This document shows positions 1 to 16,860 of a DNA stretch of 64,000 nt, piece after piece. Position numbers and translations under genes: made by a program. Positions within the stretch are counted from its first letter, which is position 1. Every line of letters begins with the position of its first letter. Below the pieces are notes generated by a model that saw only the letters and a list, made by a program, of their open reading frames with translations, was not told where the DNA came from and did no database searches. The stretch comes from Oscheius tipulae (lineage: Eukaryota > Nematoda > Chromadorea > Rhabditida > Rhabditidae): assembly GCA_037178975.1 (NCBI GenBank), contig JASJZH010000004.1, positions 9,424,001-9,488,000 of the forward strand. The letters are read 5' to 3'.

Positions 1-3000
1 CTCCTCGTGGAATATTGGATTAGGAGGTCGAAAGTTTATACGGGTGGAGAGGGGAAGGCGGTAACGGAGCTTATTTATTTGTTGTCCACAAGCGCATGAC
101 ACCTTCTGATGACTACATTTTCTTTAAGAATTTCAAGCTGACTAGGCTCTCAGTTGTCTTGGCTCGATACCTTGACCTACTTTTTCGATTCTTAGGGGTT
201 TCAAACGAGAATTGAATTGGGAAGGCTTCTCTTTTTGCTCGACTTGACTGTTCCCGTTCAACGTTTGGAGGAAGAGTGTCCTTACCTGATTCGAAACGCA
301 GATGGTCAGTACCGACAATTATTTTTCTGAAGCTTGTAGTACACCGTAAGGATGTATTGTTTCCCGCTGCAGAACGCGCTCTCCTAACAGTAAACCCAAT
401 TGAATTCTGCCGTATCTGACTTGAGAATATGACCTTTGACACAAGAACTTGAATGTGAGATTTTTATAGTGAAATAACTTCTAATAACAAGCTATTGATT
501 AACAATTTCCAACGGTCGAAAATATTGCTGACTAGAAACAGTTGTCGAGACAGCCTTCATAACCTGGGACTGGTGTTTTGACGATAACCAAATGTCCCTA
601 GATGGTACGGGTGCACCTCCAGCTCTCTCTTCTCCCTTTATGATCCCCGTTCACCATCTCCGATCCTCCTTCTCTCTTTCTCTCTCTTTCGAACAGCTTA
701 GTTTTTAAATTCCCTTGAAAATCTTTCATGCACGTGGCGTCAATATGTCAGACATCTCTGTTTGCCTCTCTTATTCTTTTCTCCCGGATATCTTCTCTTG
801 TTTTCTCATTCATAAAGCATTTATTCGCTCTTATCTAGCTGGTCATATAAGGACCATAAGCTCACCAATGATCTTAAAGTTCTTTACCACTTCCTCTTCC
901 TGTCTGACTAGGCCCTTCTTGGAAAAACTGTAAATTTATGGGGGTGGGAACTTTCAAACTAGATATTTTTCGAGCTTGTAGTATCTTCCTCTTCTTTTTC
1001 TTCTTCTTCTTCTTTTCCCCGCGCCCACTGTTAGGGAATAACAAATAACGAAGGAAGCCAGCGTCCAAGTTAGTGTTGCCTGGCTTCCAGAGCGGGTTGT
1101 ACCTTGTGTGCGGGTGGGAAGACTCTTACTAATATACCACTTCCCTCTTTCCCTGAATATACCAACTTTGGTTCTGACTCTTGCCTACGTATCTATTGTC
1201 CATTTTACTAAGTCCATGGTTTGTGGTTGTTGGCTCTTTTTCTATAGAAGAATGAGACCTTCGGCATGAAAAGAGACCGATTGCCGGGAGATCCAGAGTT
1301 GGACTCTAGATTTTAACCGCCTAAAATACAGTGTGAAGTCGACTTGTATTGGCTTGTTTGTAGTGACTTTTTTTCTTGGAGTCAGGCTACTAATTTGATC
1401 AGTTATGTCTACCTGTCACCTGGCTCCCCTAGCGAGTATCCTTAGACAATTGAACTAGCCGTTCCGTAGACTGCGAGTCCAAGTTTTTACTTTTTTTTTC
1501 AAAACAAGTTGTAATTTTTTTGGGATAAGAGAACCACCGACAGTATACTGAACCGACCAATCACTCTTCTGAGGCTGTACTTGATAATTTGGTAGACGAT
1601 CTGTCCTAATTGCACTGTACTGATTTGGCATTCTAGCTACACCACAGCCAGGCCATACTATGGTACTTGCCCGAGGTGAACAGAATCTTGTTTTCCGAAA
1701 TTTAAAGGGTATACATGACGATTGGTAGTTTTCTTCTTCCTCTCCCTCCAAAAAGTGTCAAAGCTTTCTGACCTACCAGCTAGTGATGATTCCCTGATCC
1801 TCAAGTCTCTAAATACCACATCCTCTCATCACATCTTTGAACGCCTCACAGATCAGCCATCCCTCCCACCCGTATTCGGTGTTTCTTTACACTGTTCTGG
1901 TCCCTTTTTGGAACAAATCCACTTCCCTGTACGCCCCAATCTCAATCCATAAATCTATGCAAAATGCCACTAGGATCTATAAGTCAGAAATGTTACCGGT
2001 TCAATCCTACCCATGATTACCGATTAGGGAGACCTTTATATTCTCGACGCCAGTTTCGGATTAATGTCATACACTTCCCCGTTCTCTTTTTTCTCTGTTT
2101 GGGACAAGTGAAGCCCTTCAGTGCATCCCAGCTGACATCATGACGCTGTGTAAAATGACATGTATTGTCTTCAAAAAGCATACATGATTCACTTAAACGT
2201 CGCTCCGAACTGTCACTCTAGCAACCAGGTTCAATACTTGAACAAATCTGTAAACCACTAGCTCTTTCGTTCAAAGCTTCTATCCAAGAGATTTCATATA
2301 CTGGTTATATTTTCTGTTCACTCTTGCATCTGTAGTTGGATTTTTCAAAGCTCTCTAACATCCCGTCTTGCAAATCCGTTTTAACGATTAACCAAGACAA
2401 TGTTCCGTTCCCAAGCATCCTTTCTCAATTCTTTGAAAGGCATAGAACGAAAATCTAGCCTGGCTACTTAACGTTCCAAATATGAGAGAGATTTTTCCTA
2501 GAAACTTGAAACTGGAAGAATCACCTTTCTTACCCAATGTAAACTTTCAAAAGTTGATCATGGCACGTTTAGGTGGAACTTTGGGTACAAATCTGAAGAA
2601 CCAGCTTGCTTTATATGATAGGTTTCATGCTTGACATCCTAGGCTCATTTAACATCCTTTGGAATGGGATAAAATAGGTAGAGGCAGATTTAAATGGGCC
2701 TCATGAATCAGATATACAGCTTCGGGTCAATATGGCTTTGTTTAGTGTTAGCAACGTTATACGAAAACGACCTACTCTCAGATCTACAGAAGCCGTACTT
2801 TGGAACCAAGGCGAACTCGAATAGGCGTAACTGGGGGTGTAGGCCTCTGAGCGTATGCGCCACTTACATTTGGCCAGACTCCAACGTCTCCTGCAGTCCT
2901 CCCCGTTCCATTCCCGACATTTGTTATCTCCTTTCGCCCAAAAACCAATCCTTGAGAGCTGTCTAGATTCCTCAGAGTCAGAAAAGAAGCCAAAGGATGG

Positions 3001-4642
3001 CCCCTTCCCTCTCGCTGTGTCTGCATAAGCGATTAAACATCATTTGTCTCCGGATATGTGCAACGCGGTCTGCTGGAGGGGAGAAAAAAGATGAGTTAGA
3101 TCTCTGCCTACTCTTTTTATTCGCTCAGTAATCATCTTCCCTCAAAATCAGTTCGTTTTCTCACGCTCGTCTCCCCCTTATTTGTTCTGCATGCCCCTTC
3201 AATATCCTCCCTAGCAGTCTCTCTGTTTAAGTTTTTGAGCCTTTCTGGTTCGAGAAGAGGCGCGAAAATATCCTCTCCTCCCTTCTACCCCTCCTGAGGA
3301 TTGAAAACAACTGATTCAATTGCAGTCTTCCCCGTTCCTAATCTGCTCACACTCATGACGCCTCGCATTTCCTTTGTCATTCATATGTATCCAGCCAAGA
3401 GCCTCCTCATTTGTATCGGTCCCTTTCAACATTACTTCGCTTTTAGAACGGTGAAAAAGTCTAGAAAAGGATCAGAGATCCAGTCTTGAATGGGATATAA
3501 TGCTTACTCTTGGCTGGTGTATTCATGTAAAAGAGAGGACTGGGGCTGGGCAGAAGAGGAAAAACAAGATGTTTTCTCAGAAATTTGCTGCTTTCTTTTA
3601 GAGTCTTCTCTGTACAGTTTGTTGTTTTACCTTCCTTTCAAAGCTGCAATCCCTTGTTAGAGAGAAGCCGACTTGATAGAAGTTAGAAAGAATTGCAAGC
3701 CAGACGCCTAAGTATCAAATGTGTGCCCGCTGGTGACTAGAAACTGTTCACACTTTTCAATTCTTTATCAGTTTCTTCTAACGTGGTCTCTAATGGCTGG
3801 CAGAGGTGCTTTGAGGGAGGTGCACAGGTTATCCCTTGGATAGCTGGTAACTGACTATGTTCTAGTCACCCTCCTTGTGGGTCCAACATTGTGATTTTAA
3901 GGTGACAGGGGTTGGGAACTAGAAAGAACAACGATCTGAAAAACCTTTCGTTCTCTTCATAGAAACACGACTTTTAGCTTTCTACAGTTTATATTTCTGC
4001 TTCGGATGAAGTCGTGCAAGTTCAGATACCATTCCACAGCTGTCCTTTGGATCCAAAGGGATTTAGTCATGTTTACGCGACGGTGCAGCCGGTCTGTCTG
4101 ATAGTTTGCAGACTATAGAGAGATTTTAAAATGACATTTTTCTAAACCCCAAAGACTCGTAAAGTACCGATGGTTTGGTGTCTTCTGTTTCTGACATCTA
4201 TACATCTTGGCTTTCCCATACTCTTTTACTTTTCCAAAATATTCGTATCCTCAGCCCTGTCCGTTTGTGTCTTGATGTTAGTCTGTCATTAATCTCTCCC
4301 ACTTTCACCCATTTATTTATTCAGTCCCTGCCAATTTCCGCCACGTTAGGAAACTTTTTTGCTCTCTCTAATTCTCTCCAATCCTTCCTCGTTCTCTGTC
4401 TCTCTCTCCCCCTCAATTTTCTGCTTTAATTGGTCCCTTGGGCATACTTATTAGCTTTCGTTCTCTGTTTTTTGGGGCTCTTTGTCTTGATCAAACAATC
4501 TTTCTTCATGAAAACAAGCCTATGTTTCAGGATTCTCGCCAGATCCCAACTTTCGCTGTTCCTTAAATAGATGGGATAGAGAGTCATTCGGTCACAGGCA
4601 GGTAGGTAGACAGTGAGACAGAGAGACAGTTTTTAGGACACA
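1..4642. other. Intergenic region, no gene recognised
   Basis: No reading frame here has both recognisable protein composition and splice signals. The longest open stretches (about 113-442 minus, 1455-1751 minus and 2694-2966 plus) have low-complexity or arginine/serine-rich translations with no motif. A pyrimidine-rich TTC-type microsatellite lies at about 984-1018. The stretch just upstream of 4643 presumably holds the promoter and 5' leader of the SLC41-like gene, but no motif could be assigned. Confidence 0.5.
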
Positions 4643-6967
4643 ATGACTCAGGCAGACCAGAAGAAACTTAATGGCCACCAGCCGAACATTGTCAACGGGA
4701 TCGAAATTCCGCCGCTGGAGCTCTACTCCCAGACGCAGTAAGTAAACCAAGGGTGCAAGTCGGGCCGCTGACCTCAATTCACACGCTTCAATGTGGAACA
4801 AACATCGAAAATCAATGCGAGAAGCCATGTGGACAAACACAGACCTCAGTGTCTGTGTGTGTGTCTTCATTCGTGATGCCCCCCATTATCTTTTTCCTGT
4901 GTGGCAAAGATTACGAGCCACACGTGCTATTTGTTTCCATTCGAACGACAAATTTTTCAGCCTGTGTGTTGAGTCGCAGACCTTGACACACAGTCCGAGC
5001 GAGCCCTGGATCTTGGCACCGATCGTCGTCCAGTTCCAGAAGACCACTATGAAGAAGGCGCCGGTTAAGACTCAGGAGAGTAGGAGTTCCTTCATTGCTC
5101 AGGTAGGTATGCTTTTAAGTGTTTTGACGATCACAGGATCATTGATTTTATTTCCTGTGGTAGTTAGTGTTTATCTCTCACCGAGACTATACAGGTGAGA
5201 ACTTCTAGAGACGCTAGAACACTGTCCAAACCATTTCACTAAAACTGTCTGGCATCAATCTAGCAACTAAAACCGTGCAGCTGATATTTTTCTTAGCCGT
5301 TTCTGGATGGAACGGTCAGAAATTTGTTTGATTGCGGAGACAGTATGGGAGAGACATGGTGTTGCTGCTGTGTCGCTACGGGAATATCTGTACTAGTTGC
5401 CAAGACTGTACGAAAGACTTGCACAAAGAATTCACTCTGATTTGTCTTTTCCAGACCATTCTGCCCTTCTTCTTCGCCGGTCTCGGCCTCATCTTCGCTG
5501 GCCACATTCTTGAGAATGGAGAGAAGTCACTTCTCTTCCAACAGCTGCCCGACCTCGTCACTCTCGTCCCCACCTTGCTTGGACTAAAAGGAAACTTGGA
5601 GATGACTCTGGGATCGCGACTATCAACGCTGGCTCATCTTGGAGAAATGGACTCACTTGAGAAGATCTGGTCCGTCACTATCTCAAATCTGGCTCTTGTT
5701 CAATGTCAAGCTATCCTGATCTCGACGATTGCTGTGATCCCGGCTGTTCTCTTGGGAGAAGGAGAGAACACTTTCGAGAACATCGTGACCACTCTTTTCG
5801 CTTCAGTCTCGACCGCTTCCATCACGTCATTCGTGCTGGGTATCGTCATGATTCTTGTGGTCATTGTTTCGAGGAGGTTCAAGCTCAATCCGGACAACAT
5901 TGTCACCCCGGTAGCTGCCTCTTTAGGAGATGTGGCAACCCTGCATATTCTGGTAAGTTCTGGCCGGTCTCTCTGTCTCACTATCTCTCAATCTTCCATT
6001 TTTAGCTCCTGGTCGGAGGATTCATGCTCAGCCAAGTACAAGTCTACGGAGCTGGTATCCCTGCTGTAGGCCTTGCTGGATTTTACATTATTGCTGTTCT
6101 TGGAGGCTATCTGGCTAAAATGAACCGCTACACTTTCGAGGTACTGAAGCACGGATGGTATCCGATTCTCATTGCTATGGTCATTACTCTGGGAAGTGGT
6201 TTTGTCCTGAAGGAAGCTCTTCATCTCTACCCTCCCATTGCTGCCTTCACTCCTCTTGTCAACGGTACCTTTTCAGTTTACCTTGACAATCGTTTGTTCA
6301 GGAGTTGGCGGGAATCTCGTAGCTGTGCAGACCAGTAGAATTGGAACCCGACTCCATCAAGCCAGGAAGAACAAGGAAGAGGTGGCTCACAACTTGTGGA
6401 TATATGCTAGTCCTTGGCATGCCTTCTTCAAGAAACGTAAGTCATTATTTTTGTCCGTTGGACAGGGCTTTTTCAGACGAAGATAGTATCACAGCCAGAC
6501 TTCTCATCATGATGTCCCTCCCAGGTAATCTCATCTTCCTCCAGATCGTCTTCCTGATTGGGTGTGGCTTCAACAACTCAATCCTTTTCACAGTGTCCTT
6601 TGTCTTTGTCAGCTTCATTCAGGTGAGTATTTCAGAGTCATGTACAAGACAGTTAGAGCTGGCCGTCACTTTTGAAACCACATAGTCGACAGTTAGGCAG
6701 CGCAGCCGTTGTGGCATCCTTGTGATGTCCCGGACACAACAGTTAGACACATAAATCTTTTAGATTTCCACGCTGCTCTACATCTGTCAGATTCTTGTCA
6801 GGGAACTCTGGAAGCGTCGTGTGGACCCCGACAATGCCGCCATTCCTCTTCTAACAGCTCTGGGTGACCTGCTCGGAACGGGTCTTCTCTTCCTCGACTT
6901 CTGGTTTCTCTACCACGTTTTCAACATGACAGCGCTTGCCAACGCCGCACCCACGGGTACACATTAG
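4643..6967 (+). CDS. SLC41/MgtE-family magnesium transporter, 7 exons
   Basis: This is a predicted Na+/Mg2+ exchanger or Mg2+ transporter of the SLC41 family, a multi-pass membrane protein. Exons are 4643-4737, 4994-5102, 5455-5952, 6006-6264, 6302-6436, 6477-6622 and 6764-6967. They sum to 1446 nt and give an uninterrupted 481-residue product, close to the usual SLC41 length. Two MgtE-like halves are visible. The first carries the family signature GLKGNLEMTLGSRLST (about residues 111-126). The second begins near the exon 4/5 joint with NGVGGNLVAVQTSRIGTRL and ends with DPDNAAIPLLTALGDLLGT. Both signatures match the duplicated motif of animal SLC41A1-3. The start ATG opens a hydrophilic N-terminus and is the first Met in the exon. 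All introns have GT and AG ends. A dispersed repeat lies inside intron 6. Nematodes carry several SLC41-like paralogues, so no gene number is assigned. Confidence 0.93.
6688..6714 (+). repeat. Dispersed GACAGTTAGACAGCGCCG repeat, copy a
   Basis: This is an intron 6 copy of a short repeat also found at 9388, 12205, 45140 (minus) and 51381. Here it reads gacagttaggcagcgcagcc followed by gttgtgg. Confidence 0.6.
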
Positions 6968-7204
6968 GGTCACAAACAGAGAGCTTTATATGAATCGATT
7001 TACGGTGCCAGAACATATCCCTCCCCCGATGAATTTCACTTTTGTATACAGATGTATTTGAATAAATAGTGGTTAGAGTAAATCGTTGGTTAATTGCGCC
7101 AAACTGTGCGAGATTGTGAAAGATCAGACCGATAAAGAAGTCAGTATTCAACGCCCAAGATTCCCCCAATAAAATCAACTTTCCGCCAGTCTCGATCGCA
7201 TACC

Positions 7205-7602
7205 ATGAAGATACCGCTCTTTTTCTTACTTTTCGTCTCAATCTCTTCAGCCTTCCAGTGTCCTACAGGTTAATATTGACAGAGAGACTGAGTAACAAAC
7301 TTCTATAGTAATACCCTTTTCTAGCTATTTCATTCGGCTCTCCTCCTCAATCCTTCGGTCGGACTCAATGCAATCGCATCAACAGCAACAAGTCTGCGTA
7401 GCTACGGCAATCTCAAATGAGTCCCTATGCACCCTACAAAGTGAAATACAAATTTGGGTGCACAGTGGACAAGAGCGATGATGCCGTGCTTGAAGCAAGT
7501 TATAACACATGCACAAAGGAGTCTTTGAAGGACAAGAATGGAAGTTTGATGCAAATGTGTTGCTGCTTCACAGACGCATGCAAGCCTGAAACACCGTGAT
7601 AG
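7205..7602 (+). CDS. Small secreted Cys-rich protein with an in-frame TAG (possible pseudogene)
   Basis: Exon 1 (7205-7268) starts with ATG and encodes a clear signal peptide, MKIPLFFLLFVSISSAFQ. Exon 2 begins at 7325 after a CTAG acceptor and continues in phase. The mature part has Cys residues ending in QMCCCFTDACKPETP and a TGA stop at 7600. In the same frame a TAG lies at 7399-7401, after NRINSNKSA. Removing the 24 nt from 7398 (GT) to 7421 (AG) would restore the frame, but that is shorter than any other intron in the window, so a nonsense mutation is also possible. The family is not recognised. The CCCF...C ending recalls the CCC..CN ending of the ET modules at 23-30 kb, but the match is too short to assign it. 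Decayed copies follow directly downstream. Confidence 0.5.
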
Positions 7603-7688
7603 TCGCAGTATAAGAGAATAAAGTGCTTTGTCGTCGCCATTGAGAGAAGCCAGCTGCGCCATGTTCAGGCAGTCTAAGAGGATGCCTG

Positions 7689-7931
7689 ATGGAAGCTTGA
7701 TGCAGATGTGTTGCTGCTTCATATTTTCTGACGGCATTTGGACAGCAACACCCCTACACATTGAAGTATAAGTTTGTAATTGGTCTGGGTGGTGCAGATG
7801 ATACCCTATTTCAAGCCAACTATGCAATGTGCCTAGACCCTACTTGGATGAATAAAGGAGACAGAATACAAATGTGTTGCTACTTCACCGACGGCTGCAC
7901 GCCAGAAACCCCTGTTCCTGTTAATTACTGA
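7689..7931 (+). pseudogene. Decayed tandem copies of the small Cys-rich gene
   Basis: Two remnants follow the gene at 7205-7602. About 7689-7730 repeats the segment encoding GSLMQMCCCF almost exactly, then loses frame. About 7747-7931 repeats the C-terminal part: PYTLKYKF, a diverged middle with ADDTLFQANYAMC, then QMCCYFTDGCTPETP and a TGA. Neither has a start codon or signal peptide in frame. They look like partial tandem duplications, although the second could be an exon of an unrecognised gene. Confidence 0.55.
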
Positions 7932-8005
7932 GAGATAAACGTATATTACAGTCTTTATACTTAATTTTATGTACAATCAGATCCAGGTCACTGTTTCCTT
8001 CAACC

Positions 8006-9165
8006 TTATCCAGAAGACTGACCGGTAATGGTAATATCCGTTGCGAAGCGGGCATAGAAGTAGAGCTGGAGCTGCTGCATGAAGGTGTTTTTAACAATGT
8101 TCCAGTTGTACATGGTCGTTCCAATGTTGGTCAGAGTGATCGAGACATCTTGGGAGAAGGGCTGCCAGAGGAAGGCGGCTGAATGGTAAGATCAGAATCA
8201 GAAGGTGGGAACAACTTACTGACTCCTGTACCACCTACAGCCACTTGAGTAACGGCATTGGCTTCAACCTTTCCGTAGAGAGGACCGAGACCAGTTACGG
8301 CTGTTCCGAGAGGGGCGACAATCTAAAATGCTTCGGCAATTGAAAGAGCATAAGATAACAGAGAACTAGAGTATCCGAAGTATCTTATTTGAAGTCTCTC
8401 AACCTGAAGGAGTATAGTATTGCCCACAGCCGAGGGACTAAAGTTTCAAGTTGAACTCGTATTATCTCGCTATCTAGCGTTTTAGCCCTGGAGATTGTTG
8501 ATTGTGAGAAAACAATTAGAAGCCCTGAAGCCTTTAAGGTTGTCTAAATGGGGTCAACACCATGTTTATGAAAACAATGACGGCTTCGATGTGATCGTTT
8601 CGGAAAGGTAACGGCTTTGGACGGTAAGTACAGGGAAAGTGCGTCGCATCTGCATCTTCTAAGAAGCAGGGAATAACCGCTACTGGCACTATCTGTGTCC
8701 CTTTCAAAAATTCGTCCTCCCCTTACCTGAACAGGAGTGAACCACGAGCTGAAGTTGACGCCATTTATAGGTAGCTGGGTCTCAACCAAAGCTTGGATCA
8801 TCTGAACCTCTTTCGTGTTCGTCTCATTCAAAAACCTACAGCAGCCTTCAGGTCAGCTTGAGCCGACATCGAAGCCTGAGCAGAGTTGTTTGACTGTCCG
8901 ACGAAGAACCAGGTTACAGCTCCAGTGTCGGGAGGCTAAAAACAGTTCAATGGAAGGAGGGAAGCGTATACTTACAACAACTGGGAAGTAGGTCCAAGAG
9001 ACGGGAGGACTGACATTGAAGCGGAAGGTAGGGTTCTGTATGTATGCGTAGTCTGAGGCTGCACCTGAAGAATTATCTGCAAGAATTTATGCGCAAAAAT
9101 TTACCAGCACTACAAGCCAAAATTGAGACAGGTAGGAGAGCTAGTAGGCAGACCAGACGTTCCAT
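8006..9165 (-). CDS. Unidentified secreted protein, multi-exon
   Basis: Reading the minus strand, ATG at 9165 opens a signal peptide, MERLVCLLALLPVSILACSA. A short intron follows, then exons with good splice ends: about 9068-8977 (contains YIQNPTFRFNVSPPVSW), about 8937-8831 (WFFVGQSNNSAQASMSAQAD), about 8830-8729 (ending INGVNFSSWFTPVQ), about 8323-8219 (IVAPLGTAVTGLGPLYG) and about 8178-8006 (ending FARFATDITITGQSSG and TAA at 8008-8006). Between the second and third blocks the frame changes without a clear intron, unless a 56-nt intron starting inside the FVGQ codons is used. A frameshift is therefore possible. No family is recognised. The Asn/Thr/Gly-rich beta-like composition suggests an extracellular role. 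Confidence 0.55.
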
Positions 9166-9387
9166 GTCAGGACGAGGGAGAATGCTACTGTCAACGTAGT
9201 GCAGAGCTTATATACGGGTGGCGCAATAAGTGCTTGCACAAGGCTGGAGCAGGTCGTATACGTAACAGTTTTACAGCTTAAGCTGACTGAGAACGGCACT
9301 GCTTGAAAATGGAACATCTTTTGAGCCATAAAAGTTTAGTTGGGCTTAAGAAATGTTCTACTGCTTTTGGCAAAACAGCAATTTCAG

Positions 9388-9417
9388 TAGTTAGACAGCG
9401 CCGCCGTTGCGGTCTCC
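9388..9417 (+). repeat. Dispersed GACAGTTAGACAGCGCCG repeat, copy b
   Basis: Intergenic copy between the secreted-protein gene and the MFS relic, with core ttagacagcgccgccgttgc. Confidence 0.6.
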
Positions 9418-9515
9418 TTTAAACGGTCGTTTACAGGTAGTGATAGAACTTTTGGGAAAAAGAGTTAGAACTTTTTCTGAAAAAAAATATGGAATTCTAG
9501 GGTTCTGTTTGGTAC

Positions 9516-9786
9516 ATGGTCATGTACATCATGATCTCTGTTACCATCTACCTGAGCTGGGAGCCGTGCTACATGTCTATAACTGAACTGATGCCGACGG
9601 ATGTCAAAGCCACGGCTGGAGCAGGCTGCAATGTTCTGAACAGGATAGGAAACTTAATCAGTACACAGCCGTAAAATTCCGGGGACAGACAAAGAAGAAC
9701 AGAAGCACAGTATCTCAAGAAGTTTGACGATGAGCTTCCGAAGACGACCTGTCATGGAGGACAAGGAACTAGTTTCAGATGTCTGA
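9516..9786 (+). pseudogene. Relic of an SLC22/MFS-type transporter C-terminus
   Basis: The frame from 9516 to 9674 encodes a membrane-like stretch followed by TELMPTDVKATAGAGCN and VLNRIGNLIST. This matches the E-L-x-P-T-x-x-[RK] plus N-x-x-x-R-x-G pattern near the end of organic-cation/sugar-type MFS transporters. A TAA stops it where the last two membrane helices should follow. A little downstream (about 9692-9786) an open frame rich in K, E, S and R with MSFRRRPVMEDKEL could be the old cytosolic tail. There is no upstream transporter sequence, so this is a dead fragment or a stray exon. Confidence 0.5.
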
Positions 9787-9856
9787 ACAGCATACTGAGA
9801 CTTCATTCTGAGGCAGTCAAGTTTTGTATATAGTTGTACACAGAGACCGAAAGAAA

Positions 9857-16185
<6,329 letters not shown>

Positions 16186-16615
16186 CCAGGCCTGTATGAA
16201 ATCGGGACGAGAAGTGAGTGAATCTCTCTCGAGACTGAAGCCCTACCCTCGTAGAGAAGATTCGAGATTTATCAAAATCGTGTCTGCTGCCTAGAGACCC
16301 TAATCGCATGCCAAAACTGTAGGGCTTCCACCCGCCAATATTTTGAAAAACTGACCAGAGAGGCAACAGGTGTGATTCATCTTTTGGAGAGCTTCCCTGT
16401 TGTATTGAAGGAAATGTCATGAGGATGATTATGTACGACACTGGTCCGGGGTAACAAGAACCGCAAAGCAGTTTCTACAGCCGGAAAAAACAAACTACAG
16501 CCGGGTGAGGTCTACACTTTATCTACTGGAACGACTTCCACATAACGTCATTTAGACAACCATGATAAAATGCTCTAAAAGTTGATAAGAACGATCATTG
16601 CGCTCATGTTTTCGG

Positions 16616-16860
16616 CATTGCTTCTTTTGGCTTTAGCGTCTTCCGCATTATCAGCTTGTCCAAATGGGTCTTTTTATGAAGCCTTCTTCAACAAGTAGAA
16701 TAATTTTGTAAACTGTTACTATAATTTTCAAGATGCTACAAAGTGAATACTCAATCTCTCGACTTCCTGGCAGCTGAGCATAGCTGCAACCAGCTCGGAG
16801 GGAATCTGGTTGCTTTGCAAAGCATGGTCGAAAATGCTTTATTTATTTACGATTATCATA
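16616..16860 (+). CDS. C-type lectin, N-terminal half, truncated by a retrotransposon
   Basis: Exon 1 (16616-16694) encodes a signal peptide, MFSALLLLALASSALSACPN. Exon 2 starts at 16733 after a TTTTCAAG acceptor and restores the phase to give FNKCYKVNTQSLDFLAAEHSC and GGNLVALQSMVENALFI. This is the first half of a C-type lectin domain (Cys1, the A-E-x-x-C helix, G-G-x-L-V-A-x-x-S). The expected second half with WIGL, the W-x-D-G motif and the last cysteines is missing. The sequence runs into a TTTATTTATTTA tract and then retrotransposon DNA on the minus strand. It probably formed one gene with the lectin exons at 19.9-21.1 kb before the insertion, and is likely no longer functional. Confidence 0.7.

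Noticed and set aside
113-442. 109-codon open frame on the minus strand
   Set aside because: Arg/Ser-rich translation without motif, signal peptide or splice partners, at a size expected by chance in 64 kb.
8243-8262. cttgagtaac word resembling the complement of an SL2-type leader
   Set aside because: It lies within the coding exon of the secreted protein (AVTQVA), lacks the rest of the leader and has no donor or Sm site.
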